Positions 1 through 13,221 are shown, numbered from the stretch's first letter. The stretch is 64,000 nucleotides of DNA from Morinoia aosen (GCA_030386875.1 CM059575.1:45972859-46036858); one strand, 5' to 3'. Made by a program: numbers and translations. The notes: a model not told the origin generated them from the sequence alone.

Positions 1-394
1 AGTATGCAATTTGTTTTGACCGCTCCCGATTTTATCGATTTTTTTTTATTTATTTTTTGGAAAGGCGGCTAGCAACAACTGAGGTGGTGCCCAAAGAATG
101 CCATGTCCGTACAGGTTGGGTGGAACCCGGCCCTATCCGGTACTCAGGTCTTCAAGGCACGGTCTGACCATGTTGGGTCGAGAATGGCAGAGGTGGTGCA
201 AGCATGAGGTGGTGCAAGCCAAAGTATGCCAAGTCCGACCAGGTTGGGTCGAGAATGGCGGAGTTCGGATCATGAGGTGGTGCAGGCCAAAAAAACATTA
301 AAAATGTATAAGAATTTAAAATTAAAAAAAATCACAAAAAATCAAAAAAATAGAAAAAAAAAAATAGAAAAAAAGAGGTCAAAACAAATTGCAG
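1..394. repeat. Foldback element with short internal tandem repeats
   Basis: A 15-bp perfect inverted repeat (GCAATTTGTTTTGAC at 6-20 and its complement at 378-392) closes a unit with a T-rich left side and an A-rich right side. Between them, about 70-250, an imperfect tandem repeat appears with phrases such as GAGGTGGTGCAAGCC and GGTTGGGTCGAGAATGGC. The short reading frames here lie inside this repeat and look spurious. No target-site duplication could be confirmed because the element meets the window edge. Confidence 0.5.
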
Positions 395-443
395 ATTCGG
401 AATCAGCATCAAATTCCAGTTATAATCGATATTTTAATTCTCA

Positions 444-464
444 CTGAGCGGCTTCGCCGCTCAG
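444..464. repeat. Perfect GC-rich hairpin
   Basis: Arms CTGAGCGGC and GCCGCTCAG are separated by a TTC loop. It is strikingly GC-rich within AT-rich DNA and lies between the first foldback element and a member of the next repeat family. It resembles a bacterial terminator stem, but the eukaryotic context gives no support for that role. Confidence 0.6.
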
Positions 465-469
465 CGATA

Positions 470-1130
470 CTTTAGCCAATATTTTTAATGAGATCAAAAT
501 AAACAAGTTTTTTTCAATGCACTTTCCGTAGCAAATGAGTATTTTATAAGTTATAGCGGTAAATGACTTACCGCAATTCTAGTGTTTGAAGCGGCAAGTA
601 ATTCATCGACCGCGGGTTGGACGGCAACACTGTCATGAGCGCTCTGATCCGAGGCGCTTGAATGCGTTCCTGCTATTAACAACAAAAGTTAACATACTGC
701 TATTATTTGTTATTTTTGGGTAATAATATCTACTGTGTTAACTAAAAGGGCCTAGAAGTGAATTCAGGCTTAGCAAGCTCCGTGGGATTAGCTAATAATA
801 AATTAAAAAGTATTCAAATGTACTCTAACAGCTCAATCGCGCAAAAAATAAAACCTACCGCTCTAACTTGTAAAATACTGATTTGCTGCTAAAAGCGTAG
901 CAAAAAAAGTAGTTTATTATGATGTTATAACCATGATTCAAACAACAATAATTTGAAAATCAATGAGTAGCTGTTTATTCTAGCACGTTTGTCATCAAAG
1001 ACGAAACTTAACCTTCCGCCATAACTCGTTAAATACTCATTTCCGCATTGAAGACAAATTGGTTATTTTGATCTAATTACCTATTTCTAGGCCCAAAAAA
1101 GTGGAAAATCGATTACTGACCAACGCTACA
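470..1130. repeat. Interspersed foldback family R, copy 1
   Basis: This stretch shares long, recognisable phrases (for example AATGAGTATTTTATAAG, TTATAGCGGTA, GGCAACACTGTCATGA and GCTAATAATAAATTAAA) with several segments between 5.7 and 9.3 kb, some in the opposite orientation. No open reading frame of note is present. It is probably a non-autonomous DNA element; the class is not identified. Confidence 0.5.
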
Positions 1131-4100
1131 CATTTACCATTAAAAAAATGTGAGCTCACGCTGCCCACCTGTGTAAGTTGTTGGTAAGCATAGTGTATTC
1201 ATAACTTGACTATATTTGCAATTTTTGTTCTCACAATGTTAAAACTAGCCAAGGACCTTGGAGAAAATTAAGCCCAGTTTCAAATGTGGAAAAAAATTAA
1301 CTTAAATTGAAATTGATCTGTGAGTAACACAAAGTTTCTTCCTGGAATATTATTTCATTGAGTGACACTGAGAAGAACAGGCACTATCAGCTTACTCAGT
1401 AAAGTTAAACTCTGAAACTTGTATGCTCTAAAAAATACAAAGTTCCAAAGATTAAAAGGTACGAGAGAACAGGATGTAATTTCAGAATTGCAGGGCATAA
1501 ATTAGAAAAAAGTTCGAAATTTTTTTGATCAAACGTTGAAATAGTTCACGTTTTTTAAGTATCTATTTGGTTTTGAAAAATTTCAAAATCTGTTCATGAA
1601 GAATAGTTCATTTCATTGAAAACCTTAGAAGTTATTCAAATATCAATAGTTGTTATTTTAATATCATTGGATAATTTATAAGGCTACCAGGTACCTAAAA
1701 GTAAATGATTTGCAATTCCTGAAAGTTTTCAAGTATTGAATTCAGTTGAGTTTTGAAGTATAGAAGTGTAGTGAAACTAGCCTGCTAACTAATTGTCTCA
1801 CCACTAGGACTCAGTTCTGTCAGGATGCCAACCAGGCAAGGGTTAGCTATTCAGGCTAATTAGCTAGGCCCAGACACTAGGGTAAGGTGCAGGATGGACA
1901 ATTAGCAATGTATTAAAACATGGCAAGTATAATAGACATAACACGTATAATCTCAGGACGTGTCTTGCGAGAGCCGTCTCTCTACACGAGATCGTAGCTC
2001 TTCCGCCGACTAAACACCCCGCAAAAACATCTAAAGTACAATGATGAAAGAGGGCGCAGGATTACCCAAGCACGGTATAGAGACCATGGTACCATGATCG
2101 AGACTAACACAAGCATCAGGCTGAATTCAGGCAAGAAGCTTAATTTAGCCTACTCGTAGTCAAGTGCACTGCATGAAGGTCCTAACTCAACAGCCGTGCA
2201 AACGTTAACTTTGGCTTCCGAAATTCCGAATGGCTTAAGCCAGGCGGTCGCAGTATGGAGCGCTACGTACCGTACAGCACTAACCGCAAGGTACAAAACA
2301 CGCAGTGAAATAATTTCATTACATAAGCTAGCTGCTGAAACAATAAATAGCTATTTTGCATCCATGTTGTTGATATTCTTTCTTGTTATTACGATGTTTG
2401 GCAATACCATATTGTAAACCTCTGTAGAAAACATATTTTCTCTAAATAATGTTTTTAACCTCCGTGCACTTGGTTAAATTATTGTGCTTGACTAAATTAG
2501 TCTCAAAATTAATTTACGTAATACTCAAAATTTAGAATCTTACTCCAGCAATATCAATCATTTGAGTTCTATGAGCTTCACAACAATGTTCTGGAAAATG
2601 AAAACATTTTAGAACGAAGAGACCTGCAAAGCACTGATAATGATAGAATCTCAACTCTTCGATTACTCGGGCTTTTCGTGCACTGTACAACTTTGTCTTT
2701 CTCGCGCATCCAGTCGAATCCTTCAAAAGTTCTCAGCTTTCTCTCGTCGTTGTGTGAAGCACAACAAAATTTGAAAATATTTGCATTTATTTAAAAAAAT
2801 TGACAATGTGTTCTTGACATATAAGCTGTTACTTTCAAGAGCTTCTTGAGTACCAGACGTCAAAAATTACCTTATTTAAAATCAAACTCTTATGCACAGT
2901 AAATCTTCTTGTAGCAAAATAAAACTATAGAAAAAGCATGGAAAATATGATATCTCAAAAATTCATGTTCTTACGATGAAGCGCTGTTTCGATGTAACTC
3001 AAACTACTACAACTGACAATAATGAGTTAGTTGCATGTTTTTCTAACAGGCCCTTTATGCGATAATATTTAAATCTTGTTAAAATATTTCACAGGAATTG
3101 AAATAACTAGCAAGCAAAACCTCATTTGTATTGCGTACGTAACCGGTAAAAAAATAACAATAAATAATAATTTCGTGGTCCTCAGAATGTTAAGCAAGAC
3201 ACCGGCATGTGTATTTACTTATATAAAGACTACAAATCTTTAAACTAGTTACACAACTGCTGCACATTCTGCCGAACATCTCTTTAAAATATTGGTTACT
3301 TACGAATAAAAGAGGTAAAAAACTACAATTGGCGAACCCACCGAATCAGAATAAAAGTGAGTAGAAACGCTTCAGCGCACCCACACTTTTCAACCTTCAA
3401 AAGTTTACTGACACGATTTATAAATAATTAGCGTCAGTGCAATGACTGCGGATGGGTTGGTCACTTAAATGTCAAAGCACTGGTTGCAATTGTGAATGAA
3501 ACACTCAATGTCTCCGCCAATTGCGAAACATGTTTAGAATAATTAATTGTATTTTGTCAAACAATTTTGCTCCTCTGGCATTGATCAAGAACAAAAAACT
3601 GTAATGTAGGAAATTTTTGTACAACATTCAAAATTGAAATATGTTATTGTAATTTACATGTATCAACTGGCATTACTGAACACAAAAGTGTCATGTTAAA
3701 TATCTGGTTTTACGATGATTGTGTTTCATAATTTTATTATGTATGAAATTGTTATGATTTCAATTGAGGACGTTTTATATTAGGAAATTTTTTAACTCCA
3801 ATATGTTGTAAGGCATCTCATGTATCACAATTTTTGGAAATGAACGGGTTTTCTTTCTTTCTTATGCCATCTAACTTCATCGAGAAATATCTAGTAAAAA
3901 CTTTGGTAGAGTAATTTTATCGGATATTAAATAACTACTAAATTTACAATGAAACACATTTATCAATGTTGAAATTATCTGTGAGATGGGTTTTATTAAT
4001 TTACATAGATGTTCTCTTTGTGTATTTTATACTTTAAAACCGTTGATTGCATTTTATCCGCAAACGTGAACAATGAAAGAAAATCATTCCAAAATACCTG

Positions 4101-5250
4101 CTCAAGACACCCACTGTCATTTCAAATATCACGCTTCGCTCACATTACTTTTTTAGCCCTAATGCTTGATAATTGATTTCAAGCCACCAAATTGATTGGC
4201 AGAAATTACTTTTCTTTAACTTCATGACGTGATTAATTATAAACAAAATATAAAAAGTATCATACAACTTACTCTAAGACAAACCAAAATATGTGAATAT
4301 TTACGCACTCTAAAGGAAAAACGGAATAACCATATAATTTTTCAACAGCAAGTGTATTCTACCATGCATACAACTGCTAGGTAGCTGCGGCGCGGAAGGA
4401 GCAGCTCTCCGGAGCAAATGGAACTCTCGGAATTTCATTTCTTGTGAACGAGCTCAATTTGTGTCTCGTACAAGGCCGAATAGCAAATCATTCTCGTAAG
4501 AATAGCATTATGGTATTCTTCTTTGTCTCGTTCACAGGGAACAATAATGAATAACTATTACTTTGAAGGGGTTTTTGACTAAAAAATTCACCTTCTCCTA
4601 AAGCTGAAAGTTTCCTTTTTCCAATGAAATAACTGGAAGGCCATTTAAAGCAAGATATATGGTATAAAAATGTCTTTTAATACGATGAATGACGTTTCCT
4701 TGGAACGCATTCTTTCTTCAACGCGGTCTCGCTCAACAGTTCATTACGCAACATGGTCTGAGGAGGTGTGCGACGCTCCTATCACTCGGTCCAGTCTACG
4801 TTTATTCTTTCACGTATAAAGGGAAAAATGTATATAGTAACAGATAAAACCTTTTATAAACTAACTTTAAGTTATATTTGTTTTAATTTATGGTGCCAAT
4901 TTTGATTATAAGGTACTTCAAAATAGTTCACAGAAATTCCCTGAATTGCTACATCAAGTTCCAATTTGCCATTGTGTCCAGGCATAAAAAAGTTCCCTGA
5001 AATTCTTCCCTGCGAGAGAATATTTCTAGCATAGTGTACTAGTATACCAGCTAGTGAAAATTTATGTAGAATGCTATTTTGACAAGTAAATTGCTAAAAT
5101 TGTGTGAAGAGGAAAAAAGATTGGTAAATGTGTAGGAATGGTTAGTAATACATTTTTTACTTTTTATTGCCTAAACATATTCAACTAGATTGAAATAAAG
5201 GTCAATATTGAGTTTAATGTTGTCAACGAATTTCATAATTTCGTAGGTAT
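1131..5250. other. AT-rich intergenic stretch without recognised genes
   Basis: No coding frame longer than about 75 codons, no splice-consistent homology and no RNA gene was recognised. A segment near 4590-4700 (AAAGCTGAAAGTTTCCTTTT) recurs near 28415, so at least part is dispersed repeat. Confidence 0.5.
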
Positions 5251-5393
5251 AGATAGGTAATATAGTCAATTTTAAGATGTTTTACATGAATGACATTCTG
5301 CCCGGTGATGCGTTATTTTTGAATTATTCAACTTTGAAGCTGGCTCGTGCGCGCCATGGAAGCGCGCGTGGCTAGCGTATTTTAATTAATAAC

Positions 5394-5605
5394 GGAAGCT
5401 AACACCCTATTACAAACGTAAAGAGGTTGGGTCGTGAGGGGTAGCCACAGTCCTTCTAGTGAAAATTATAAATAAGGGTTTCTCGTTAGTGATGTTTGTT
5501 TACAACGAGAAAGCTTTATTTATAATTTTCACTAAAAGACCTGTGGCTACCCCTCACAACCCAACCTCTTTATGTTTGTAATAGGGGGTTAGCTTCCATT
5601 TCTAT
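5394..5605. repeat. Long near-perfect inverted repeat
   Basis: Arms of about 95-100 bp (5394-5493 and 5509-5605) are almost perfect complements, running from GGAAGCTAACACCCTATTAC to its complement GTAATAGGGGGTTAGCTTCC, with a spacer of roughly 15 bases. The segment has no reading frame. It is a foldback insertion within family R sequence. Confidence 0.85.
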
Positions 5606-5719
5606 TGCAAAAACAATGACTGCTTTTCCGCAAAAAAGACCATTCAGGAGCGCCGTTTGTATAACTTCAAACTTAAATAACTCGAAAACTAAGCATTTCC
5701 GTGCATATTGTTATTCATG

Positions 5720-8700
5720 TAAAACGTCTTAAAATCCACTATATTACCTATCTATACCTACGAAATTATGAAATTCGTTAACAACATTCAACTCAATATT
5801 GACCGAAATAAACAAGTTTTCTTTTATGCACTTTTTGTCATAAATGAGTATTTTATGAGTTATAGCAGTAGGTTTAGTTCTGTTTTTGATGACAAATGTG
5901 ATCAAATAAACAGCTACTCATTGATTTTTGAATTTTTGTTGCTTAAATCATGGTAAAGAAAACATCTATATCAACTATTTTTCTTCTATACACTTTTTGC
6001 GTCGAATGAGTATTATAGAGTTAGCGCTGTAGGTTTTATTTTTTGCGTCATTCAGCTGTTAGAGTACGTTGGAATACTTCGTAATTTATTATTAGCTAAT
6101 CCCGCGGAGCTTGCGGAGCCTGAACCCAATTCTAGGATCTTTTAGTTAATAACACAATGGAAATTATCGCCCTAAAATAGTGAATTATAGCGGTATGTTA
6201 ACTTTTGTCTTGAATGGCGGGAATGGGCTCGATCATTTGAGCGCATCGGAAGCGAGCGTTCATTGCAGTGTTGCCATATGCCACGCTCGAATTACTTCCC
6301 GCTTCAAACACTCAAGTTGCGGTAATTAATTGACCGCTGTAACTTGTAAAATACTCATTTACAACTGAAAGTGCATAGAAGAAAACTTGTTTATTTTGGT
6401 CTTATTGACTATGTTTAGGCACTGAAAAGTGGAAAATGTATTACTGTATTCCTACATTAAACAAGGGTTTGGTTAATGAAGTTTGGTTAAGGAGATGACA
6501 CTAATAAATTTTTGAAATTACCTTCTCTGTATCATGGTAATTGTATCAAACTAAGCAACTTTTCTTCTATGTACTTTATGGGTCAAATGAGTATTCAATG
6601 AGTTACATCGGTAGGTTTAGTTTGGGTAGAATACGTTTGGGTATTTTTTAATTTATTATTTGTCAGCCCCGCTGAGCGTGCACTCACTTCTAGGATATTT
6701 TAGTTAATACCACAATAGAAATTATCACCCAAAAATTATCAATTATAGCTGTATGTTCATTTTTGTCTTAGATGGTGGAAATGCGATTGATCATTAGAGC
6801 GTGTCTGAAGGAAGAGTCCATTGTAGTGTTGCCATCCAACCCGCTCAATGAATAATTACTTGCCGCTTCAAACACCAGAACTCTGGTCAGTAATTTGCCA
6901 TTGTAACTCATCAAATACTCATTTGCCCCAAAAAGTGCATAAATGAAAAGTTGTTTATTTCGATGTAATTACCATGATACAGGCATAAAAAATTTGAAAA
7001 TTGATTAGTTGCATCTCCTTAACACTAACCACAAGGTTTGGTCAGTATTAAGTTGAATGTGCTCAGGGAAATAGAAAATTCTGTTCCAAAGAATCATTAA
7101 AAGGACACATTTAAAAATATTTTAGATGACTGACATCCTGCTCACTGATGCGTTATTTTTTAATTATTTCAACTTTGAAGTTGTAAGGACATCGTTCATA
7201 AAAGGAAAGAAACGGACACATTAATATGCTGTAATATGGTATTGACATAATGATAGCTGTGGTTAGGTTAGGCAATGTTAGGTTATTTGAATAGGTAAAT
7301 GTGAAGGAGAGGACAGTAATCAATTTTCCACTTCTTGGTGCCTAAATATAGGTAATCAGATCTAAATAAACAATTTTTCCTATATGCACTTTACGTTGGA
7401 AATAAGCATTTAGCGAGGTATAGCGGTAAATTACTTACCGTAACTCTAGCGTTTGAAGCGGAAAGAAATTGTTCAGAGAGGAAGACTACAATGAACTCTC
7501 CCTTCCAATGGGGTCAAATGATCGAGCGCATTCCATTCTTCATAGACAAAAATGAACATTCCACTATAACTCGTTAAATACTCATTTGTCCCAAAATGTG
7601 TGGTCAATATGCAGTTTAATGCGCTCACCAAAATTAAAAATTTCATTCAAAAGAACCATTAAAGGTACACAATTAAACACGTTTTGCACCAATGACATTC
7701 TGCTCGCTGATTCGTTATTTTTGAGTTATTCAAGTTTTGAATTTTCGTCTTCCAGAGCAGTTGCGTTGCGCGCTTGAGATGTTAGAGTACCCTTGGGAAC
7801 TTTGTAATTTATTATTAGCCTACCCTGCGGAGCCTGAACTCACTTCTAGGATCATTTAGTTGATAACACAATAAAGGTTATCGCCCAAAAATATTAGCAT
7901 GACTGGGGTAGTGACTACTGAAATCGATATGCAATTGACATCAGTTTCAATATGGCGCCCACCGTAAAACATTGGCAAAACCATAGAAGTGAATTCCGTA
8001 GATTTAAGTCTTGCTAATATTTGTAGGTGATAACCTTTATTGTGTTAACTAAAACATCCTAGAAGTGGGTTCAAGCTCTGCAGAATTGGCTAATAATAAA
8101 TTCCAAAGTACCCAAAATATACATGAACAGCTCCAGCGTGCAACTGACTGGAACTGCTATGAAACACGAAAATGTCAAGGTTAGTTAAAAAACTCAAAAA
8201 TAACGCATCAGCGAGCAGAATATCATTTGTGTAAAACGTTGAATGTGTTCTTTTAGTGATTCTTTGAAACGGAATTTTTAATTTCCGTGAGCACATTAAA
8301 CTCCATATCAACCAAAAGGGTATAGAAGAAAAGTAGTTTATTTGGATGTGATAACTATGATTCAAGCAACAAAAATTTAAAAATCGATTATTAGCTGTTT
8401 ATTCGAGCGCATTCCAGTCATCAAAGACAAAAATTAACATACCCCTATAACTTGTGAAGTACTACTTTCTTACAGAAAGTGCATAGAAGAAAAAATGTTT
8501 ATTTTGATCATATTAACTACGAGGCGTGACCGTAAAATAAGTTCCACTTGCTGCCGCTGGCGCTAGGAGCGTTTCTATGCGCGGCCAGGCTACAGAGGCA
8601 GGTTGTTTGGTTCCCCCACTCCAATCCCTTACCAAGCCAACGTCGCTGCGACGTTTATTATTGGCTCAGCAGCCGTCAGCGATGTAACTTCCTCTTGCGT

Positions 8701-9260
8701 CTCCCGCCAGCTGCAAGTTGCGGTCTTTTATTTATTTCCTGGCCGCTAAGAAGAAATTGGCGAAGGAAATTCATGAAGAACTTTGTCAAGTATATGGAGA
8801 AGAGTGTATGGAGCTCCCGAACTGTAACCCGTTGATCTTCAAGCACTGCCGGTTTGATTTTGGCAACTGTTTCATTAGAAACCAATGGCGGCATAGAAAA
8901 CCAACAAAAGTAAACAAAATAAACTTTCTTCTTGGAAAGACTTTATTTTACCAATTTTATTAATTTTTAAATATCTCTTATTTGTTAGCTAAGAAGCCTA
9001 AAGAAGGTTATCAAACAGCAGATGGTCCAAGTTATGGTAAATGTTACGGAGAAGCTGCTGATCGGTTTTCAAAATTTTGTTGCTTAAATTATGGTAAATA
9101 CAGTGAAATGAACAACTTTTCTTATGTGCTTTTTCCAGGGGAAATGAGTATTTAATGAGTATAGTGGTAGGTTACTTACCGCAATTCTAGTCTTTCAAGC
9201 GGGAGAAATCGTTCCGAGGGGAAGACTACAATAAACTCCCTCTTCTGACGTGCTCAAATG
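5720..9260. repeat. Cluster of family R copies, including a large foldback
   Basis: At least five diverged copies occur here (about 5720-6470, 6500-7060, 7360-7900, 8015-8530 and 9060-9260). The copies at 7590-7900 and 8015-8320 are in opposite orientation and form arms of about 300 bp around a 115-bp centre, with shared phrases such as AATGACATTCTGCTCGCTGA. Short frames within are not coding by any sign I can see. Confidence 0.6.
8530..8960. pseudogene. Rearranged remnant of a mariner transposase N-terminus
   Basis: The + strand around 8745-8810 reads a segment like the helix-turn-helix start of mariner transposases (AKEIHEELCQVYGEECM). The - strand around 8800-8880 reads a linker-like segment from the same region of the protein (ETVAKIKPAVLEDQRVTVRE). 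In a normal mariner both would be on one strand, so the two pieces are now head to head, as after an inversion. No catalytic domain is present. The similarity is judged by eye. Confidence 0.35.
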
Positions 9261-9264
9261 ATTG

Positions 9265-9405
9265 TTAGGGTATGTTAAGTTACGTTAGGTTAGGTTAATT
9301 TACATTAGGTTAGGATAATTTATGTTACATTAGGTTACCTTGGGCTACATTAGGTTATGTTAGGTTACGTTAGGACAGGTTGGGTTAGGTTAGATCAGTT
9401 CAGTT
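9265..9405. repeat. Degenerate TTAGG-type tract
   Basis: Many imperfect copies of GTTAGGTTA and GTTACGTTAG occur in a row. The unit matches the arthropod telomere repeat TTAGG but is interrupted throughout, so it is an interstitial, degenerate tract rather than a telomere. Confidence 0.7.
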
Positions 9406-9433
9406 TTGTTGCGTACATCACCGTTATAACTCG

Positions 9434-10000
9434 TTAAGGGTCAGAATTATGTCTAGTCGGAATTACGTTTTCGTCTAAAAAGAACCATCACATTTTTTCT
9501 ATTGTATCTAGATCAATGAAAATTGACATACGTATGTATTTTTGAAAACAAATAGGTGTTGTCCTGTACACCTGTCTATTTTCGCCATAATGATAGAGAT
9601 AATGGGAAGAAAGGGGGCAGGGAAATGGACATTTTTCAAGCCACCTCTTCTCAATAAGTAGTTATTGTAGAGTAATGATCTAAGTATCATTGGATGCACT
9701 AGGGGTTGCTGCATAAGGAGTGGAAGGATTATTTTGAAATTCATAATAGTGTAGTTTTTATGGAGTTTAAAAAAAAATTTAATGAGTCATTCATTATTCT
9801 ATAGATTTTTTAATGTAACTAAGATACCACTATGAAATTCAATTTAATCCTCTGACCCTTTATGCAGCAACTTTTTGAGCATCCAATGATACCAAAAACA
9901 TTGCTCTACAATTACTAGTTTCTGAGGAGAAGTGGCTTGAATATTGACTTTTGAGTTGATCAAAAAATGCATTTTAGTATAGAAAAACAGTTTTTTATTT
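9434..10000. repeat. Foldback repeat with a conserved GTATCATTGGATG core
   Basis: Segments about 9660-9755 and 9825-9945 are inverted relative to each other. They share GTATCATTGGATG (9684-9696) and its complement (9880-9892). The same core sits in two further foldbacks at 11.5 and 12.8 kb. The unit begins just after a TTAA (9434) followed by GGGTCAG, which recurs inverted as CTGACCC near 9850. No coding content. Confidence 0.55.
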
Positions 10001-10128
10001 GCAAGCTATATTGCTCCAAGAAATCAGCACATTTGACGTTGTGAAAGCTATTCTGAAATATTGTCTTGCCTTTGGCTGTCTTTCATTGTAGCATTTTGTG
10101 GTTCCTTGTTGAAACCGGTATCACAGGT

Positions 10129-10148
10129 GGTACCAGGGGCCTGGTACC
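10129..10148. repeat. Perfect 9-bp-arm palindrome
   Basis: GGTACCAGG and CCTGGTACC flank a GG centre. It stands alone in an otherwise featureless stretch (10000-10617) in which I recognise no gene. Confidence 0.7.
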
Positions 10149-11134
10149 AAGCATGAGGATCAGGGGTAACGCATTGCTTTGGTGCACCTGATGTGCGCAT
10201 CAATCCTAACTAAACTTAGCAGATGCAGTACCAGCTACTCTTGAGCTTCACAGGCAGATTCAGCTCGTTTTTCGACATCATTATTGCTTTGGCAATCATG
10301 TCACACTGAACTCCTCCGTGGCCAGCAGTCCTATTTGTGTCAACAGCACAAGAGTGGGGGGTTAAGGCCCGTGGGAAGTGCCGAGACTCGCTCGTTGTTG
10401 CCAAATCGTTAATGTTCTTGAACAACTGAATGATTAATACATGTCTTCAGAAATAAACAGTCTGTGAGCAATATCTAGGTGAAATGATACGGCACATGAG
10501 CGCTGACACGCCATGCGACCCTAACTGCTGCTTCTTCTCCTTCCATTTACTTGCCTTAGGTGATTCAGATGCTTCCAAATTTTTTACTGCTTATTAACTG
10601 TGCATTGCTCTACCGAATTAAGGGGATCTACTACTCTGGACTCAACCTCATCGTTCAAACTTCACTGGACACATTTCTATTGCACCTATGGGAATGGAAA
10701 TTTACATGTGGTTGTAAAATTGAATTCCAAACACAATTGCACCTATAAAATTTTCTGATTTTTGCAAAAAAAAATTTCTTTTGAGATTATTAGAAAAATA
10801 TTTATACATGCGCAAAACCGTACCCACTCATAATTTTCAATGTGAAGCGTGATTTTGGTCTCATTCACCGCGGAAGGACTGTACCAAGACCGTAACAAAG
10901 GATTTTTTGAGTTTCGGTTTAGAAAAAAAATTTATGATTACATATGTCAAAAAAGTATAATAAAAAGACAAATTCAATATACTTTTTTTAATCCCAGATT
11001 ATAGAATTCTATTGCACTAGCTAAATGAAAATGAGTACTGATATGTAAAATTTAATTCTAAACACATTTGATTCCATGAAAAATTTCGAAATTTGCGATA
11101 GAAAAAAGTTACTGGGCAAACATATATATATATA

Positions 11135-11965
11135 AGGGGAGCGTGCCCCCAAAATGTAGAGCTTTCTAGGGATATTGAGTTATAGCTGCTATTCGGAAGG
11201 GTAAGATGTCAGGTACATCCTGTGAAAAAATCAGGTTCGTACGTTCACTCGTTCACCCGTTCACCCGCTACGTGGGTTTGAAATATGGGGGGGGAGTGGG
11301 GGGGGGGGAAGTGGTATTTTATCATGTTACACCTCCCAACTGGCACTTTCTTCACGGCTTAATGTTACTATGTGATCTCCTATGTCTCTGAATCACTCTA
11401 TAATGATTTCAGGGGTCTAACCTGAACCAAAAATTTTGAAAAATTTTTAATTATATTTGTTTATATTTCTTTGTTTACCTTATTTCGGAAAATCGGAATT
11501 TGGGGTTTCAAAATGCATCTCCTCCTACGGTTTTTGAGCTACAGTGATGATTTTAGTATCATTGGATGAGGAAACACGTGAGCATTTCAAAAACTCAAAT
11601 GGAAATTCGGAATTCATTCATGATCAAAAGTTGTGACGTCATAAAGTTTGAAATTTTACAAAAATAAATATCACAAAATTTTACAAAAATAGTTAGGAAA
11701 ATTCCATTCGAGTTTTTGGAATGCTGACGTCATTTGGCGTCCAATAATACCAAAATCATCCCTGTAGCTTGAAATCTGTAGGAGGAGATGCATTTTGAAA
11801 ACCCCCTTCAAAATCTCGTTTTCTATGAATTTCTCCTTTTATTTGCAGAAAATTGCATTTTTGTATGAATAACAAATGATTCCAAATTGCAGTTCCTTTC
11901 AACATACCAAATTTCATTGCTCTAAGTTCAATTTTAAAGAAAATCTTCCTAAAGGGGTACGCTTC
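11135..11965. repeat. Inner foldback subunit, copy 1
   Basis: Ends AAGGGGAGCGTGCCC and the approximate complement GGGTACGCTTCCCT bound a unit that contains an inverted pair around GTATCATTGGATG (11556-11568; degenerate complement near 11740). It is a diverged direct copy of 12394-13221, sharing for example GTCAGGTACATCCTGTGAAA and GATCTCCTATGTCTCTG-like segments. Confidence 0.55.
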
Positions 11966-12393
11966 CCTCAAATTTTTTTCTGCGCAAAACCACACCCCAT
12001 TTACAATTTTCAACGTATTTTGGTCTCATTCGATGCGGTTTGACAGTGGGAACAGCGTAGCAAGGCAAAATTTTATTTGAATTCAAAATTAAATTTTTAT
12101 TGGGAAAAAACTGAAATTTTTTTAAAAATATTTGATATATGTAACTATAACTTTTTTCTTGTTCGAAAATCAAAAAATCCTTCGTATCGGGGTTCCCACT
12201 GCCTTTCCGCATCGAATTAGACAAAACCATGCTTCTAGGTTGAAAATTATAGAGTGAGTAGGCTTTTGCACAGATATATATTATATTTTTAATAATCGCA
12301 AAAATAATTTTTTTTATTGCGGAAATTGAAAAATTTTATAGGTGCAAATGTGTTTGGAATTCAATTTTACACATCTGTATGCATTTTCATTAA

Positions 12394-13221
12394 GGACACC
12401 GTCCCCAATCAGAATCCATGTTTTTCAGATTTCTTGTGAAACTAGAATTTTTGCGGTTATAGGAAGTGTAAAAAGTCAGGTACATCCTGTGAAAATATGA
12501 GACTCGTACGCTCACTTGTTTGCCCGCTACGGGGGTTTGAAGAATGGGGGGAAGGAGAGGGGAAGGGGTATTTTATCATGTTACACCTCCCTCTTGGCAC
12601 TCTCTTCACAGCGCGACATTGCTATGTCATCTCCTATGTCTCTGGATTACTCTATTATGATTTTAGGGGTCTAACCTGAACTAAAAATTTGAAAAAAATT
12701 TTAGTTACAATTGTTTGTATCTTTATTTTTCTTATAATGTAAACAATGGACTTTGGGGGTTTCACAATGCTTTTTCTCTGGCTGTTTTTCAGCTATAGTG
12801 ATGATTTTGGTATCATTGGATGCGGAAAAACAAGGAATTTCCATTAAATCAAATGGTTTTTCACAATAATTCTATGTTCAAAAGTTATGACGTCATAAAT
12901 CCCACTTTTTGCGATGATTTTTTTCGTGATTTTTTTAAATTTGAAAATTGGGAAAAACCATTTAATATATAGGAATTTCCACATCTTTCCGCATCCAATG
13001 ATACCAAAGTCATTACTGTAGCTCAAAAACTGTTGGACAAGAAGCATTTTGAACCCTGCCCCCTAAAATATTGTTGTCTTTGAATGTCTCATTTTCTATG
13101 GGGAAAATCATATTTTTTTATGAATAATAAATGGTTCCCAATTGCATTTCCTATCAGTATTCCAAATTTCATTGCTCTAGGTTCATTATAAAGAAAAAGG
13201 TCCGTAAGGGGGATGTTGTCC
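12394..13221. mobile_element. Inner TTAA-flanked MITE, copy 2
   Basis: The unit is flanked by TTAA at 12390-12393 and 13222-13225. Its ends are GGACACCGTCCCC and, at the right, the approximate complement GGGGGATGTTGTCC. It is 828 bp long and non-coding. Internally it carries GTATCATTGGATG at 12810-12822 and the complement at 12992-13004. It is nested in the larger element and is probably a transposed copy of the same family as the preceding subunit. Confidence 0.7.

Noticed and set aside
444-464. GC-rich stem resembling a rho-independent terminator
   Set aside because: The window is eukaryotic and no gene ends here; it is only recorded as a hairpin.
9265-9405. Telomere or chromosome end
   Set aside because: The TTAGG-like tract is short, degenerate and internal, with unrelated sequence on both sides.
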